A DNA stretch of 64,000 nt from Allantophomopsis cytisporea (taxonomy: Eukaryota > Ascomycota > Leotiomycetes > Phacidiales > Phacidiaceae): assembly GCA_024752435.1 (NCBI GenBank), contig CP103033.1, positions 248,001 to 312,000 on the forward strand, read 5' to 3'. The notes below the pieces were generated by a model that had not been told where the DNA came from, did not search any database, and worked only from the letters and a program-made list of their open reading frames with translations. Shown piece by piece: positions 29,855 to 41,664 of the stretch (position 1 is its first letter; each line of letters begins with the position of its first letter). The translations under genes were made by a program, and so were the position numbers.

Positions 29855-32605
29855 CTATATATCTAACCCCCTTACACACAGCCACAACACAACCGGCACA
29901 ATAACATTATCATTACCACCCGTAAGCACAGCCTCCGTAAGACTCGCCATCGAGGCCGCCACGCCTGATTTCCAAAGAGTATGCGGCCATCCATCGTTAT
30001 TATTAGCGTTCCAGCCTCCGATCCGCAACCACATCTTCGATGCACATAACGCCAGTGCTACAGCAGTAGCGAAAGCGACACTGCCCTCGATACTCTTCCC
30101 ACCGCTCCAGAACCACTTATGGCGGCCATAGCGACGCCCGACAAGCGAAGCAGCGGCATCGCCCAAACCAACGCAGATAACGCCACTAACCATGCTGACT
30201 TCGCGAGTTAGTAGTTCCCAGCCTGCAGCATAGCCTTCGCCGGTTCGCGGGATGGCGGCAAGGGATAGCCACAGGGGAATGGCGCAGCCAATGAGGAGGA
30301 AAATGTGGGAGATAACAACAGGGCCGCGGAGGTCGCGACCGTCAACATAAGGTGTTAGGAAGTAGGCAAGGGGCTTGGAGAGCGGAGGAAGTTGTGAGGC
30401 TCGGAAGAGGTCGAGGAGTAGGAAGATGGCGAGGACGAGGGATAGAGCCAGGGAGGCGAAAGTGGGGTCAATGAATATCGAGGGTAAGAACATGGCTACC
30501 ATCATGAAGTGGAAGACTTTGCGCCGCGTGTCGACTTCATAGACTGTCGAGAGGCGAAAGACGACCAGGAGACCTGTCACTATTACGCCCAGCCAGTATA
30601 TACACAACGCTAGGCGTGTATTTGCTGGACCGATGGTGGAGATACGGAGATCTTCTATCCATCCAAACTGACTGGTCGATACAGCTGCCTTGAAATTTGG
30701 AGGTAGACATATCCAGCGCTCTAAATTTGCTTGCATGACTTGCATCCTGAACCAGGGATTGTCGCCAAGGAGATAACCAAGAGCCCAGCCTATAGGCTCG
30801 TTGCCCTCTAGAGCATACTGGCTAACGAAGGGACGAATGACCAATAGAATAATGGCTACAACTACAGTATACACATAGCCAGCATAGAGCCATTTCCGTA
30901 TAGACGCTTGCTGTAACGTGAGATTGCCGAATTTTCGGGTGCTACTTGAATTAGCTCGCTTGCGTCTACCAGAGGGTGTTCGCTTGCTGGAACTTGACGA
31001 GCGTCGAGGTAAGGAAGGAATATTATGCCGTCTTTGGACGCCATTGGCGAGGTCAGGGAAGTCCTTCTGTTCGTCAATGACTTTTAGAGCTTCCTTGGAG
31101 TCTTCTTCCCTGAGAACAATCGACGGGGCCTTATGTTCCGTAATTACTTGAAGTCGATACTGGGAATAAGACTCATCGTCGCTTTTATCATCTTCAGGAC
31201 GCATACGAAGAGAGCGGCTGACCGTATAGATAGCTGACAGAAGGCTCCATGGTTTAGGACGAGGTCGCCCAGCATTTTTGAAACGCCATCTGGGGACGCG
31301 TGCTAATGCAATGCCCCATCTAAGAACATTTCCGCAACTTATAAGAATACCAAGCCCCCCAATCCACAGTAATGATTGTAATATAGTTGCTTGAGGGGAC
31401 GAAGCCAGCATCAAAAGATTGATTAATGCAACAGATAGGAGTTGTAATTCGGCAGGAAGGAGACTCGTCGTTGTGAGATAATGTAGTGTTTCGCATAGTG
31501 CAAGATGTAATGGATACAGTAACGACAAGTTCTCCAACTCGGCTGGACCTAGCGGTAATGCCCTCATAAAAGGTGAAATTCTGGGGAATGATGCTAAGGG
31601 CTTAGAAATTGTGAAAAGGGGCAAGCAAGAAAAGAACCAATGTAGTACATTGTGTGTCCCATGACTGGCAATCGAAGGGAATAATTGTGCCGGCAAAGAC
31701 GAAAGACTTAATATAAGGTTTGGCAGAATTATTGATGGATTCGACGGAGCCAATGATAGGGTAACAAGACATGTGAGGACGTTTGGGTATAGCAAAGGAG
31801 CCGGGTCAAAAGCTACGGGGATCGAAACAGATCGCAGTCTTCCCAAGAAGGTTGCACTCGTTGAATGCAAAAACACTCGAACGGGATAGAGTGCAAGCAG
31901 GAGGGAATAAGCGCACAGAGTGTAAAATATCTCTGTTCGATTGTTAGTCAGAGTCGTGGAGGCGCTGATTGCAAACTTACCAAATCTTGCAAGTTGGACT
32001 AAGGACCTCACGCGTCCATCTCTCAGAAGAGTGATACCAACAATGACAAGTAATGCGACCTCTACAGAGCGACGGGTAACTTCTGCTCGTCGGCGCTTAT
32101 GAAATTTTTCTTCTGCCAATTTTATGTCATCAACAACGCTTTTCTGTAGGGTTGTATTCCTAGTTGATCGCCGATATGCAGCTAGGATTGTACCATGCTC
32201 AGTGAGTATAGCAGGCGAGGGTGAAGGACTGCTGGTTCGAGTAGATAGTCCACTTCCACTTCTCAGCCCTTTTCTTGGCCTCGAATGGGGTGCTGGCAAG
32301 CCCTTAAGATAGTGTTCATCATCGGCTTCCGTACCGCTGTCGCTGTTCGTGGAATATCGAGCATCACGTCTTGCCGCATCGGGCGAATGCGGATCGGATG
32401 GAGCTTCGTCGTCTGTTGCCTGAACGGAATGGAGGGGGGAAACGGAGAACACAGGTGTTGTGCTTGAAGCCTGGGTGGTATTTGGTAGGTTTAGCTGTGG
32501 TCGATGATATGGATGCGGAGATCGCGTTAGTTCTCGAAGGACTGGTTCTTCGGAAGTAAGAATTTGTTGTGCTGGTCTCGTGGGAGAAGTCGAATGCGAG
32601 GGCAT
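29855..32605 (-). CDS. SEC59: Dolichol kinase
   Basis: Two exons: 32605-31981 and 31932-29855, removing a 48-nt intron (31933-31980; GTAAGT, GACTAAC branch, AACAG). The intron is in frame without stops, so retention would add 16 residues. Spliced length is 900 aa, longer than yeast Sec59 (519) because of a Ser/Pro/Arg-rich cytosolic N-terminus of about 180 residues and a polar insert in the middle. Many hydrophobic segments follow. The C-terminal catalytic part has DTRRKVFHFMMVAMF, YVDGRDLRGP, VGLGDAAASLVGRRYGRHKW and GGKSIEGS, the CTP-binding and catalytic signature. Role: phosphorylates dolichol with CTP in the ER membrane for N-glycosylation, O-mannosylation and GPI anchors. Confidence 0.93.
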   Translation of the reverse strand: MPSHSTSPTRPAQQILTSEEPVLRELTRSPHPYHRPQLNLPNTTQASSTTPVFSVSPLHSVQATDDEAPSDPHSPDAARRDARYSTNSDSGTEADDEHYLKGLPAPHSRPRKGLRSGSGLSTRTSSPSPSPAILTEHGTILAAYRRSTRNTTLQKSVVDDIKLAEEKFHKRRRAEVTRRSVEVALLVIVGITLLRDGRVRSLVQLARFGKFAISASTTLTNNRTEIFYTLCAYSLLLALYPVRVFLHSTSATFLGRLRSVSIPVAFDPAPLLYPNVLTCLVTLSLAPSNPSIILPNLILSLSSLPAQLFPSIASHGTHNVLHWFFSCLPLFTISKPLASFPRISPFMRALPLGPAELENLSLLYPLHLALCETLHYLTTTSLLPAELQLLSVALINLLMLASSPQATILQSLLWIGGLGILISCGNVLRWGIALARVPRWRFKNAGRPRPKPWSLLSAIYTVSRSLRMRPEDDKSDDESYSQYRLQVITEHKAPSIVLREEDSKEALKVIDEQKDFPDLANGVQRRHNIPSLPRRSSSSSKRTPSGRRKRANSSSTRKFGNLTLQQASIRKWLYAGYVYTVVVAIILLVIRPFVSQYALEGNEPIGWALGYLLGDNPWFRMQVMQANLERWICLPPNFKAAVSTSQFGWIEDLRISTIGPANTRLALCIYWLGVIVTGLLVVFRLSTVYEVDTRRKVFHFMMVAMFLPSIFIDPTFASLALSLVLAIFLLLDLFRASQLPPLSKPLAYFLTPYVDGRDLRGPVVISHIFLLIGCAIPLWLSLAAIPRTGEGYAAGWELLTREVSMVSGVICVGLGDAAASLVGRRYGRHKWFWSGGKSIEGSVAFATAVALALCASKMWLRIGGWNANNNDGWPHTLWKSGVAASMASLTEAVLTGGNDNVIVPVVLWLCVRGLDI

Positions 32606-34605
32606 TATATCGTTTGAGGCCTGAGCAGAGTTTCGAATGGCTCACTCATTGCTTCTGCATGAAGTAATAGGCGGAGGTGACAGGAATCTATCACAACATT
32701 GTTGTTGACGACTTATGCATGAAATGAATTGGCCTGCGATTGGTTCTTGAAGCATACGTATTCAAGTTTAATTCACATGCAAATGTTGGGCTGAGCACCA
32801 CCTTACGTCTTACGTAGTTGGAGGCGGGAATTCCCGGCCGTTGGGTGATGAGGCTGACGAAGGATAAAAATACTTTTAGAGTAATAGGATTGCATTTCAA
32901 CTTCGACGTCCTTCATCATACAGAGCCATTCCCGGGCTATGAGAGAACGCGACAGAGTCTCTCTTCAGGAGAACAGCAAAACAGGCCATCAAGCAGAAAG
33001 AGATGGAGTTTTTACAAGAATTACAAGATCCACTCTTTACGAAACTGCTAAACTCTATAAGATCACATTCTCCGTGCTGTGGTAGAGTGAAGGAACACCT
33101 CGAGATTCATATAGGGATGAGGTCTACGCAGTAGAAAGCATCGGACCTTACGAGGCCATAACACTCCACCATCTGTTATGTCAACAACAAGCAGCTGAAC
33201 TTGTTATGTATGATTGCAATGTCATGAAAAGAAAGGCTGGATACGACGTCCGCATGTGAGAACGCATACCACAAAGAACCTCCCATAACATGATCACTAT
33301 AGCACGTAAATATGACCGTCCAGCCAGTTGGTGAATGGAGTCTAGCGGTTGATTAACCGTGCAGTAATATTTGTGAATATTATGAAAAGGAAAGAGAAGA
33401 GGTATCGCGTCGCGCTCCAGAATTTCAATTGCCGGTCTAAGAATTGCTGAGTCATCATTCGCTTAACCGATTAACGCACTTCGTTCTTTAAAGATAATTT
33501 TTCATGCATGAACCCTTTCTCTCTCCAATATCATTACCAACATCTTCAGTCAGAAGCACCTCTTCCATACTCTATCTTCTTGGATAAGTTTGTTGGATAT
33601 GCTCTGCCGCAAGGATGCATGAGAGCAGAGATATTTCCATTACTAGAGCAACTTTCCTCAAAGTCATTGGCTTGGGTCCTGCTTTCATCATCTCAATCTG
33701 CGCTTAATTGCATCATGGTTTTTGACAGCATTTTCTTTTGTTCTTTTCCTTTCTTGTTTTAACGAACCCACATATTGCCTACCTCCAAACCTTTTCATGG
33801 ATCGGAGCGTCACTTATTTTATTTATCGTTCGTGGAAGATAAACCCAACGGCCTAGACAGCCAGTCCCATCCACCCTGTTGGCGTAGATTAGTGCGCCAG
33901 GAGGACTAATCAGGACAAACAAATCAATCTATATCATATGTCTTGAAATGCTGCCATATAAATACCAATATCAATATTTTTCTCAAATTACTCTCGGACA
34001 TGCTTGACGTGAAAACTTGATCTCATACATGACAAGACCTTGGTAACTGATTGACTTCGCTAGCATTTGATATAAAGTTGATTGACATCAAGGTAACATT
34101 GTTCTCATACAAAACCATCAAAGAGCGGTTGTCTAGCTATTGGTACACATTGGAGCTTCTCCGAACGCCCAACTGCATACTAAAGAAACCAATCGAATCC
34201 TCAGTCCACAAACGCCAAATAATATCAAGAGACAAGACGCCGTCCTCCTCACAAAGCTTTTGATCGGAAACCGCACAATGGCGTTCGCCTGCAAGCTACT
34301 CCAGTACTGTGTTTCCTCGGAATACCACGCCAATGCAACACTTCCATGATGTCGATTATTGTCCAGCACTACTTAATTTCCCCATTGGTGATTCCGGTGA
34401 AATGCAAATCCTTATATAATAGGGCGGCTTGACAGTCGTTGTCATAAGTCTCATGGCCTTGGACAGCGACTTATCTTATAGATCCCTCATCGGTGTGACC
34501 TCTCATATTGGCGTGGCTGACGGCCGTCCTTTTCGCATCCCCAAGTCAGTCCAGAAGCTCATGTTGTATCGGCGGTGTTTTGTTCGGAAGAAAAGAATGC
34601 CTTTT
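32606..34605. other. 2-kb intergenic region with a decayed reading frame
   Basis: Between the SEC59 start and the next minus-strand gene. It contains the disrupted frame at 32939-33259 (separate entry). A plus-strand open frame at 33508-33762 begins with a plausible Met but lacks family features and ends in a Phe/Ser-rich hydrophobic tail; it is not called. Confidence 0.45.
32939..33259 (+). pseudogene. Disrupted reading frame with one internal stop, family not recognised
   Basis: From the ATG at 32939 the frame reads 48 codons (including DGVFTRITRSTLYETAKLYK), meets TAG at 33083-33085, then continues in the same frame for another 57 codons to TGA (33257-33259). The second half (EGTPRDSYRDEVYAVESIGP and then YEAITLHHLLCQQQAAELVM) is clearly protein-like. 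Keeping frame across a single stop suggests a recently inactivated gene or sequencing error, since no suitable intron removes the stop. The lysine/arginine helix pattern is vaguely MADS-like, but this is too weak to name. Confidence 0.4.
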
Positions 34606-35756
34606 TCATGACCGGTATCGATTGCTCATAGCTCTGTCCTGAATCTGTTTCTCTGTCGTAACGTATAATCGGTCTAAATAATCCATAGCGGAAGCATCCT
34701 TCAAGATCTTAGCCACCTGAATGCCCGCGGAGATCAACTGGAGTATGTTCCTATCATCCTTGAGCGGCCTTGACTGGTGCTTTGCGGCATGCCGCATCTC
34801 TAGGGAGTTCTCCAAAATGGTCACCAATTGCTTTATCTGACCATTGTAGAGTACTCGAGCTGGAATGCGCCTCTTGGTTGCGAGACGCTTCAACAAATAT
34901 ACCCACTCTGTCCATTCACGGTCTTGCGGTCCTTCAACTGGGCGTCTCTCTGCTTCGATCGGAATGGGAAACTGGTACTTGGCAACAAAATCGAATGCGC
35001 ATTGTGAGAGACGGTCATTGACACGCGTTAAGACACTGTCTTGCTCTTGAACGATCAGATTCGTTGGAAGATGTGGGAGATCTCTCTCCTGCAACGCAAT
35101 GTACTCAGGCGGCGGCCGTTGTAAAAACTGGTGAGGCCCATCGAACTCGTCTCTGTTCGATGCTCGGCGCTGAGAATGGCCTTTCCCCTTTACCTTACCG
35201 CCGCCCCTTCCCATGGCATCCAAGCCATAGTCTGAAGCACCCGGAGATTCCAAGAGGTCATCTACATAGTTCTCTGGAGAGACTCTACCATTTGGCTCCC
35301 ATACATGAGATGGCTGTCCAACGTATCCTCCCATTCCAGACATAGAAGGTCCAAAGCCAGCGGAAGTTGGTCCAACATTGTATCCATGGGCAGATGGAAG
35401 ATGTCCAGATCGGCCAATAGAAACGAGATTTGGAGCGGGAATGGAGGCGCTGTAGGAATTCGTGGTCAAGCTTGGTGAGTATTGTTGACTACCTCTGAAT
35501 GATATAACATCAGCAAATTGCACCTACTCTATTGATGACGGGGTAGTTTCTACCGTTGTTGTTGAGCGAAATAAGGATTCTCAAAAGGGCCCCGAGCTAC
35601 TTCGGGGTAGCCAGCACTTTTCGGAAGTATCAGCCATCGTCCCAATTTCCACGTCCGGAGTCATCCCCTACCCTACCTTCTCGCGAGACCCTGGAAGCCG
35701 TTCGGTGTGGGTGGCCCATATCCGAAATCCTGGTGTGCATCCCTTCTGGTGGCCAT
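34606..35756 (-). CDS. Conserved-looking fungal protein of unknown function
   Basis: Three exons on the minus strand: 35756-35677, 35616-35554 and 35494-34606, with introns of 60 and 59 nt (GTAGGG donor; GTAGAA donor with TTTGCTGATG branch and TTCAG). All phases agree, giving 343 aa. The start is MATRRDAHQDFGYGPPTPNG. Residues 1-150 are disordered, Gly/Ser/Pro-rich. Residues about 165-330 are a compact helical domain with DRLSQCAFDFVAKYQFPIPI, EWTEWVYLLKRLATKRRIPA, RVLYNGQIKQLVTILENSLE and LISAGIQVAKILKDASAMDY. The well-formed introns and domain periodicity make the gene secure. I do not recognise the family. The helical domain could be a protein-interaction module; no catalytic motif is evident. 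Confidence 0.7.
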
Positions 35757-38700
35757 GACGGACTGGAGAACGCAGACGAAAGAGAAAAGAGAACGAGCAA
35801 GCACCAACAGACACGGGATGAGAAGGTTGAGGAAAGGAAAGAGAGGACAGTATTTCCGGTTCTAAAGATTTTCGGGCCCAGCTTCCAGGAGATGGCATGC
35901 GTAGAATTCTCGGGATTCAAATGGGATATGAGAGAGTTCCCCACAGTTGGGAGGGGCTATGGCCTGGGATATATGGTATTGTTATTCGATGAGGCGGTGA
36001 GCAAAGAGTAATCTTCAACAACACAACACAGCTGATCAAACGCCAAAGGCTGGATGGTCAGTGAGGGAGGGATGATGGTGGGGGTGGGAGCAGCCGTTTT
36101 TTTAATTGTTATTTATGCTTCTGTCTCTCTGCCGGAGACTAAATAAAATTCATGGTTGTATGCACGATACGGCACGAATATATTAAAGGATAGAATAGAA
36201 TTTCCGAACGGCTCATCGTGCATGATGGGCAGCAGGAAAAAAAACCAGAATGTAAAAAAAAAAAAATAAGCTCTCGGGGCGGAAGAAGGGTATCGCTTCT
36301 TGACATGCATCGTGTGTCCTGGATGAAGAAGCTATGGCCACCGCGTGAGGTGACAACACTTCGTATTTTTTCTTTCCGTTTCGCACATCTTGACATCGTT
36401 TTTCTTGCACCTAGACAATCCTTCCCATGCTGTCTGTTGCCCAGTAATGGTAGTAGTGTTGCCGCGTGCCTTGTACCTTTCCCCTCCTCTCGATACCACT
36501 TCATCTTTGCCCAGCAAGACTGGGCGTTTCCGTTGCGGAGACTTGCTTTTCTTTGCGTCGATAAGAGCCTTACCTTGTCCGTTACTGATGACGCGAGGAT
36601 CTTCCCACAATAGAACGGGGCAAAAATGCATCATGAAGTGGGATGGAAGCTGGTGGATGGGGTGGATGGCGGGCGCAGAGGCCAAGATTAAAGTAGACTT
36701 CACAAGTTTTCAGGGAGGATCCTCGTTGGAAATGATTAGTTCTGGCAGTATGATCGGTGCCTGAGCATGTACTCTAAGATTTCTGTGTACTCTTCGTTGT
36801 GTGTGTTGAGAGATCACCTTAGTTATGAGATGGATCCTGTCTGTTGTCAGTAGAGGCTTCTCTCTCATCTGAATTGGGCATCGTTGGGTTATGCTCGCAG
36901 TCGTGCGACAACGGGTAAGGTCTACCTGACCCTGTGCCTACCTTGCGAAGGTGTGTTCCCTCGCTGTCAAAACGTGTCTATGCTGTTGTGCCGCGGCCGG
37001 TCAACTCAACTGCGCTTCCAGAAGGATTCTAGCTACTGCTGCGAGTGGGGCCGATGCCCGTGACACCAGCAGACTGCCACTTGCACTGCACCAGCAAATT
37101 GTTCAACGTGATGTATGCATCGTCGCACAAACACATGTAGTACAGAATCATCTGTAGAATGAGATAGTATAAAGTGAAAAATGGGATTTGAAAGTCTGTT
37201 TCCTTGTCTCGATCTCTCGATGATGCTCATCTTGCCGTCCTCTTCCTCATATGTGCCGTCAGAATCAGAGCAGTCAGGCAGTGATGCTTTGTCGATCTCA
37301 GCAAGTATGCCTTAATTCGCGCCTTACAAGGCTTTGGCTAAGACAATGCCAGACGCTTCTGTCCCACACATCCCGTCCCTCCGAGGCCTTGACGGTGATT
37401 GGACACGCTGTGATCTTTTGTTGTGGTGCGCGCAAAAGCGATCTATCCAGTACTACGTACATAGATAGTACATACATCCAAGCACCTGCGAGCATCTGCA
37501 AGCCTACATGGCTTACTCGGGCGTAATATAAGCACATAACCCGTTGTTTGGAATCTGTATTGATGCAGATTGAGCTTTTTGGGCTGCATTTTCGTATGCA
37601 TGTGTTTCCCGATCTGGTCTTTGTGCCCTCCAGCCGTGATGTTGACGCCCACAAACGAGATCGACTTCTGTATGCATCTCTGGTATGCCACTTCGGGATG
37701 CCTCCCCACACACACAGCTGTGTCCGAGGTCAGCCGTTTTAGAGATCTCATGCCGATGCGGGTGTTCATGCCGAGTGATTAGAATTTCTCAGTGGCTAAG
37801 TAATTTGTCGGCATGTGAGGTGTAGAGTATTGCCATAAACGTTATGCATTATGAGAATATTATGTATTGTGATCTTTTCTAACTCAAGAGCGCATTTAGG
37901 GAAATCTCAAAATAGTGTCGACATATTGTGGGAGCTAGGATTTATGCCAATCGGTCTTGTTGGACAACTGAACATCATAAAAGCCATTGGTAGCTGTGAT
38001 ATGTGTTGTTCATCTCTGAAGACCCAGAATCGTGAGGCTGAAACTCAACTTGATTTAGGGTTCTTAGAAACGGTTTGAAATCATCGTTGGCCAGTATCTC
38101 GAGCGTAAGTAGACACATAACACAATGACCTAACAGACAAAGAAGTCAGGGCTCGAGATTTAGGACTGTATAAGTTTCGTTATATCGTGGCATTACGTAG
38201 TCACGCAGCTTGTTCTGTCCTCGACGAAACTGGAAGATGTCAGGATTATACATACTGAATACCAAGCATGCAAATGAGTACTGGTGGCCATCCTCACACA
38301 GTCTTCTATGTTGTTTCGCACACTAAACATTGGTCAAAGTGATGTCTCGTTTTGTAGTCCAAACCTGCACTGGTTTGAGGAACAATGGCTGAGGCTTACG
38401 ATAAATATGCAGGGTCCAAAGGGTCCCGTCATTGAATTGGATGTAGGACAGACTTTGGTCGTACCGACGTTCGGAATAATCAAAAGTGCAACAACTAGAT
38501 AGTATGAAAATTCCAATACAACTGAACTGCAAGCCGACAAGATATGAATTCGAAAACATGGAGTTTTGAATGTCAATATTGACGATTTTGAGGTACAAAT
38601 AGACCTTGAGAGTCAGCTCCCCCGCAATGCGCTAATAGCTACACAGGCCGTACCATGTGCTACAGGCGACTAAGCGAACAATGCGCGTAATGTGTACTGA

Positions 38701-38776
38701 ACACATCTTTTCCGTATCATCTCACTTCCTCAATAGGCAATAAACAAACTAGGTGTTCCATTAAGCAACCAGCAAA
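35757..38776. other. 3-kb gene-poor region
   Basis: Between two divergently oriented genes (the unknown protein and STE24). Frames exist on both strands (36.1-36.8, 37.0-37.8, 38.3-38.6 kb), but none shows a family motif or consistent introns. There is an A13 tract at about 36253-36265 and G-rich sequence near 36060-36095. A minus-strand acidic stretch near 37230-37310 (LPDCSDSDGTYEEEDGK) looks coding-like but cannot be extended. Confidence 0.45.
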
Positions 38777-40257
38777 ATGGATTCACTACTCAAGGTATGA
38801 AATAATCTATGCAGTTCAAATCTCAAATGGAAGCTCGATGCTAATGAAGCCAGCGTCTGGCCGGCTTCCTAGACAGGCCGCTCTTCCCATGGAAGAACGT
38901 CATCCTAGGTTTCTCCATAGGCCAATACCTCTTCGAATCGTTTCTCTCATTTCGCCAATACCGCGTTCTCCAACATACCAAACCACCAAAGGTCCTCCGC
39001 AATGAAGTCTCCCAGGAAGTGTATGATAAATCTCAGGCATACGGACGCGCGAAAGCGAAGTTCGGATTCGTCAGCGGCCTGTATGGTCAGATTCAAAACA
39101 CTGCATTCATTTACTACGACGTTCTGCCCAAGCTATGGTCTTTGACAGGATCCTGGATTCTTAAATTTGCACCGGCGCGCTTCTCGGGCGAGATTTCGCA
39201 CTCGATTGTCTTCGTACTTACCTTTGTCGTCATTCAGACTTTCTTGTCTCTGCCTACATCGCTTTACAACACCTTTGTCCTCGAGGAGAAGTTCGGCTTC
39301 AACAAGAATACTCCGAAGCTCTTCTTTGTGGACATGCTCAAGTCTCAGGCTCTTACGTTCATCTTAACCCCACCTATCCTTGCTGGTTTCTTGAGCATTG
39401 TACAGAAGACTGGTGACAGCTTTTTCTACTACCTCTGGTTGTTTGGCGCTGGTCTCCAGGTCTTTGCTATCACAATCTACCCGATTGCTATTTTGCCATT
39501 GTTCAACAAGCTCTCTCCCCTCGAGGAAGGTCCACTCAAGACTGGAGTCGAGGCATTGGCTGCTAAGCTCAAGTTCCCCCTGAACGAGCTCTACGTCATC
39601 GATGGTAGCAAGCGAAGTGCTCATAGTAATGCTTACTTTTTTGGCCTTCCATGGAAGAAGCACATTGTCATTTACGATACTCTAATTGAGAAGAGTGAGA
39701 CAGAGGAAGTCGTTGCTGTCTTGGCTCATGAGCTTGGGCACTGGAGTCTCGGACACACTACAAGACTATTTGGTATTTCACAGGTATGATTAACGGAACT
39801 CACAAAGTGGCACAAATTCTGACATAGATCGCAGCTTCATTTCCTCTACATCTTCTCCCTTTTCTCCGTATTTATCAATAACGGTTCCCTGTACTCCTCT
39901 TTCGGCTTCCACGATATCCGCCCAATCATCATCGGTTTCATTCTTTTCTCCGATGCTCTTGCGCCCATGGACACCGTCATCAAGCTTCTAATGAACATTC
40001 TCTCCCGCCGCTATGAGTTCCAAGCTGACAAGTTTGCTCTCGATCTTGGCTACAAGACTGAGCTTGCAAAGAGCTTGATGAAGTTGCAGATCCAAAATCT
40101 CAGCACCATGGACGCCGATTGGATGTACGCAAGCTACCACTTCTCGCACCCAATTCTGAGTGAGAGATTGGCGGCACTTGGATGGACCGGGGCTGAGAAA
40201 ATAGTCGAGGTAGAAGAACCTGAGAAGGCTGAGAAGGCCACTGCTAGAGAACTTTGA
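38777..40257 (+). CDS. STE24: CAAX prenyl protease 1 (M48 metalloprotease Ste24)
   Basis: Three exons: 38777-38794, 38854-39783 and 39835-40257; introns of 59 and 51 nt. The product is 456 aa, the usual length. Exon 1 encodes only MDSLLK. The zinc site is HELGH (about residue 298) within VAVLAHELGHWSLGH, and the third ligand lies in RRYEFQADKFA. Several membrane helices (WKNVILGFSIGQYLFES, FVLTFVVIQTFLSLPT, YLWLFGAGLQVFAITIYPIA) fit the Ste24 barrel. The intron 2 acceptor was set at GCAG so that SQ-LHFLYIFSLFSVF continues the helix. The C-terminus (EEPEKAEKATAREL) is acidic and lacks a clear KKXX retrieval signal. Role: removes the AAX tripeptide and then the N-terminal extension of farnesylated a-factor-type pheromones, ER membrane. 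Confidence 0.95.
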
Positions 40258-40404
40258 TCGATACATAGAGATATCAATTCAGACCCATTGCCCCATTTTC
40301 CATCCTTGACACCCAGGTATCATGAAAACCAGAACTCCCATATATATATTGATTCCCCGACGCCAGCCCATGCAGACAAAAATGCGTGTAGATTCTGACC
40401 CCGT

Positions 40405-40959
40405 TTATTTTGCAGCCTGCTTTGCAGCAAGAGCAGCCTTCTTCTCCGCCTTCAGTCTCTCCTTCTTCTCTCTCTTCCTCGCCTCCTTATCCACAACACC
40501 CACATGCACTGGCACGATGATATTGCCCGTTTGACCCACACCTGTCTCTCGTGGTCCAACCTCATCCTCCACGATGCTCTGTTCGCGCCTAAACTCCTCT
40601 CCATCCTGCCAGCCCTCTTGCTCGGCAGCATCAACTTCCATAGCATCCCCCGTTACTTCATCCTCCTCACCAAACTTCGTCTTCTTTCCATGGCTCTTCT
40701 TCTCCCCATCGGTAGACAACTCCAACGAAGGCGCAAGCCACTCACCCCGAAGCCCAGCCTCGACACGTCGCAGGTTGTGCAGCGTCAGCGAAGAAGTCGA
40801 GAGCTCAGCAGATGGTCCAGAAACGGTTAATTTGGCATTTGGATGCAGGTAAGGCGTATTCTGCGTGCGCTCGAGGTAGGACTGCAGATGGGCAAGGGCG
40901 GCATCTGGTGCGATGGGCGTGCTAGGAATGGAGCGCGAGGGGTGGAATGAGGTTGCCAT
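40405..40959 (-). CDS. Unrecognised fungal protein with charged coiled-coil C-terminus
   Basis: 184 aa from Met at 40957-40959 (MATSFHPSRSIPSTPIAP). The frame is open further upstream to 41118 but in leader-like sequence. Residues about 20-80 (DAALAHLQSYLERTQNTPYL, then NAKLTVSGPSAELSTSSLTL, HNLRRVEAGLRGEWLAPSLE) form an orderly domain. An acidic middle and a Lys/Ala/Glu-rich helix (KEARKREKKERLKAEKKAAL) end the protein. The basic tail resembles nucleolar or ribosome-biogenesis proteins, but this is only composition. It converges with STE24 (147 nt between stops) and is divergent from the bL34m gene. The gene is likely real; the function is not assigned. Confidence 0.6.
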   Translation of the reverse strand: MATSFHPSRSIPSTPIAPDAALAHLQSYLERTQNTPYLHPNAKLTVSGPSAELSTSSLTLHNLRRVEAGLRGEWLAPSLELSTDGEKKSHGKKTKFGEEDEVTGDAMEVDAAEQEGWQDGEEFRREQSIVEDEVGPRETGVGQTGNIIVPVHVGVVDKEARKREKKERLKAEKKAALAAKQAAK

Positions 40960-41248
40960 TTTTGCTGATTGGAACTCTGAACAGCTGCTTCGTATCTTGA
41001 TAAGCACAATTGGGCAAGTATGCAGTGTTGCGATCGTATAAACTTCCAGCAGAAATTCGCAGTCCTGGAAATAAATCCCTGCTGCAGCCTCGTGCTTTGT
41101 CTCGCTCGACACTCTCAAAAATTATTTGGCGCGGCCGCTAGCGCCAGTACACCACAGTTGGGCGGCATCGAGGCACGACAAGGGCAGCTTAACGACCGTG
41201 GATATTCTGATTGAGCCATACATCCAATTCAACGTCGACGAATACAAA

Positions 41249-41664
41249 ATGCAGTGTGTTCGCTGTACGCGCAGCCTTCTGGCGTCTGCCCGCCCGCTGC
41301 TTTCTCCAATTGCGTCTGTGATGGCGAAGAGGTAAGCCAACCACCTCACCTCACTTCCCTCTACTTCTCTAACGCCCCTAGGTCCTTTACTGTCATGACT
41401 TCTCTTCGTCCTACGCTCTCTTCCTTCAGACCGTCGACATTGCCATCTACGTCGCCTGTTAACGCACTCGATCTCCTGCCTAAGCCAGTCGCTGGACCGG
41501 TCATGGCTGCCACGCAAATCCGCTGCGGTCCAAGAGATACGTTCAGCCCTTCGCATTTCGTGCGGAAGCGTCGTCATGGCTTTTTGAGCAGGCTCAGGAC
41601 GAGGAAGGGGAGAAATACGCTCTTGAGAAGGAAATTGAAGAAGAGAAGTACGCTTAGTCACTGA
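41249..41664 (+). CDS. Mitochondrial large-subunit ribosomal protein bL34m
   Basis: Two exons: 41249-41331 and 41382-41664; a 50-nt intron with GTAAGC, TCTAACGCC branch and CTAG. The product is 121 aa: MQCVRCTRSLLASARPLLSP and an Arg/Ser/Leu-rich presequence, then a Thr/Ser/Pro linker. The C-terminal L34 domain includes FSPSHFVRKRRHGFLSRLRT and RKGRNTLLRRKLKKRSTLSH. The last 40 residues carry the whole bacterial L34 signature (RKRxHGFLxRxxTxxGRxxLxRR). An upstream in-frame ATG at 41126 exists, but it gives a non-targeting-like extension, so the ATG next to the Arg/Leu-rich presequence was chosen. Role: structural protein of the mitochondrial 54S subunit. It lies 290 bp from a divergent neighbour. 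Confidence 0.93.

Noticed and set aside
37033..37311. Acidic coding-like stretch on the minus strand (LPDCSDSDGTYEEEDGK)
   Set aside because: Preceded by an in-frame stop without a credible acceptor and followed by a Cys/His-rich tail of random look; not enough to call a gene.
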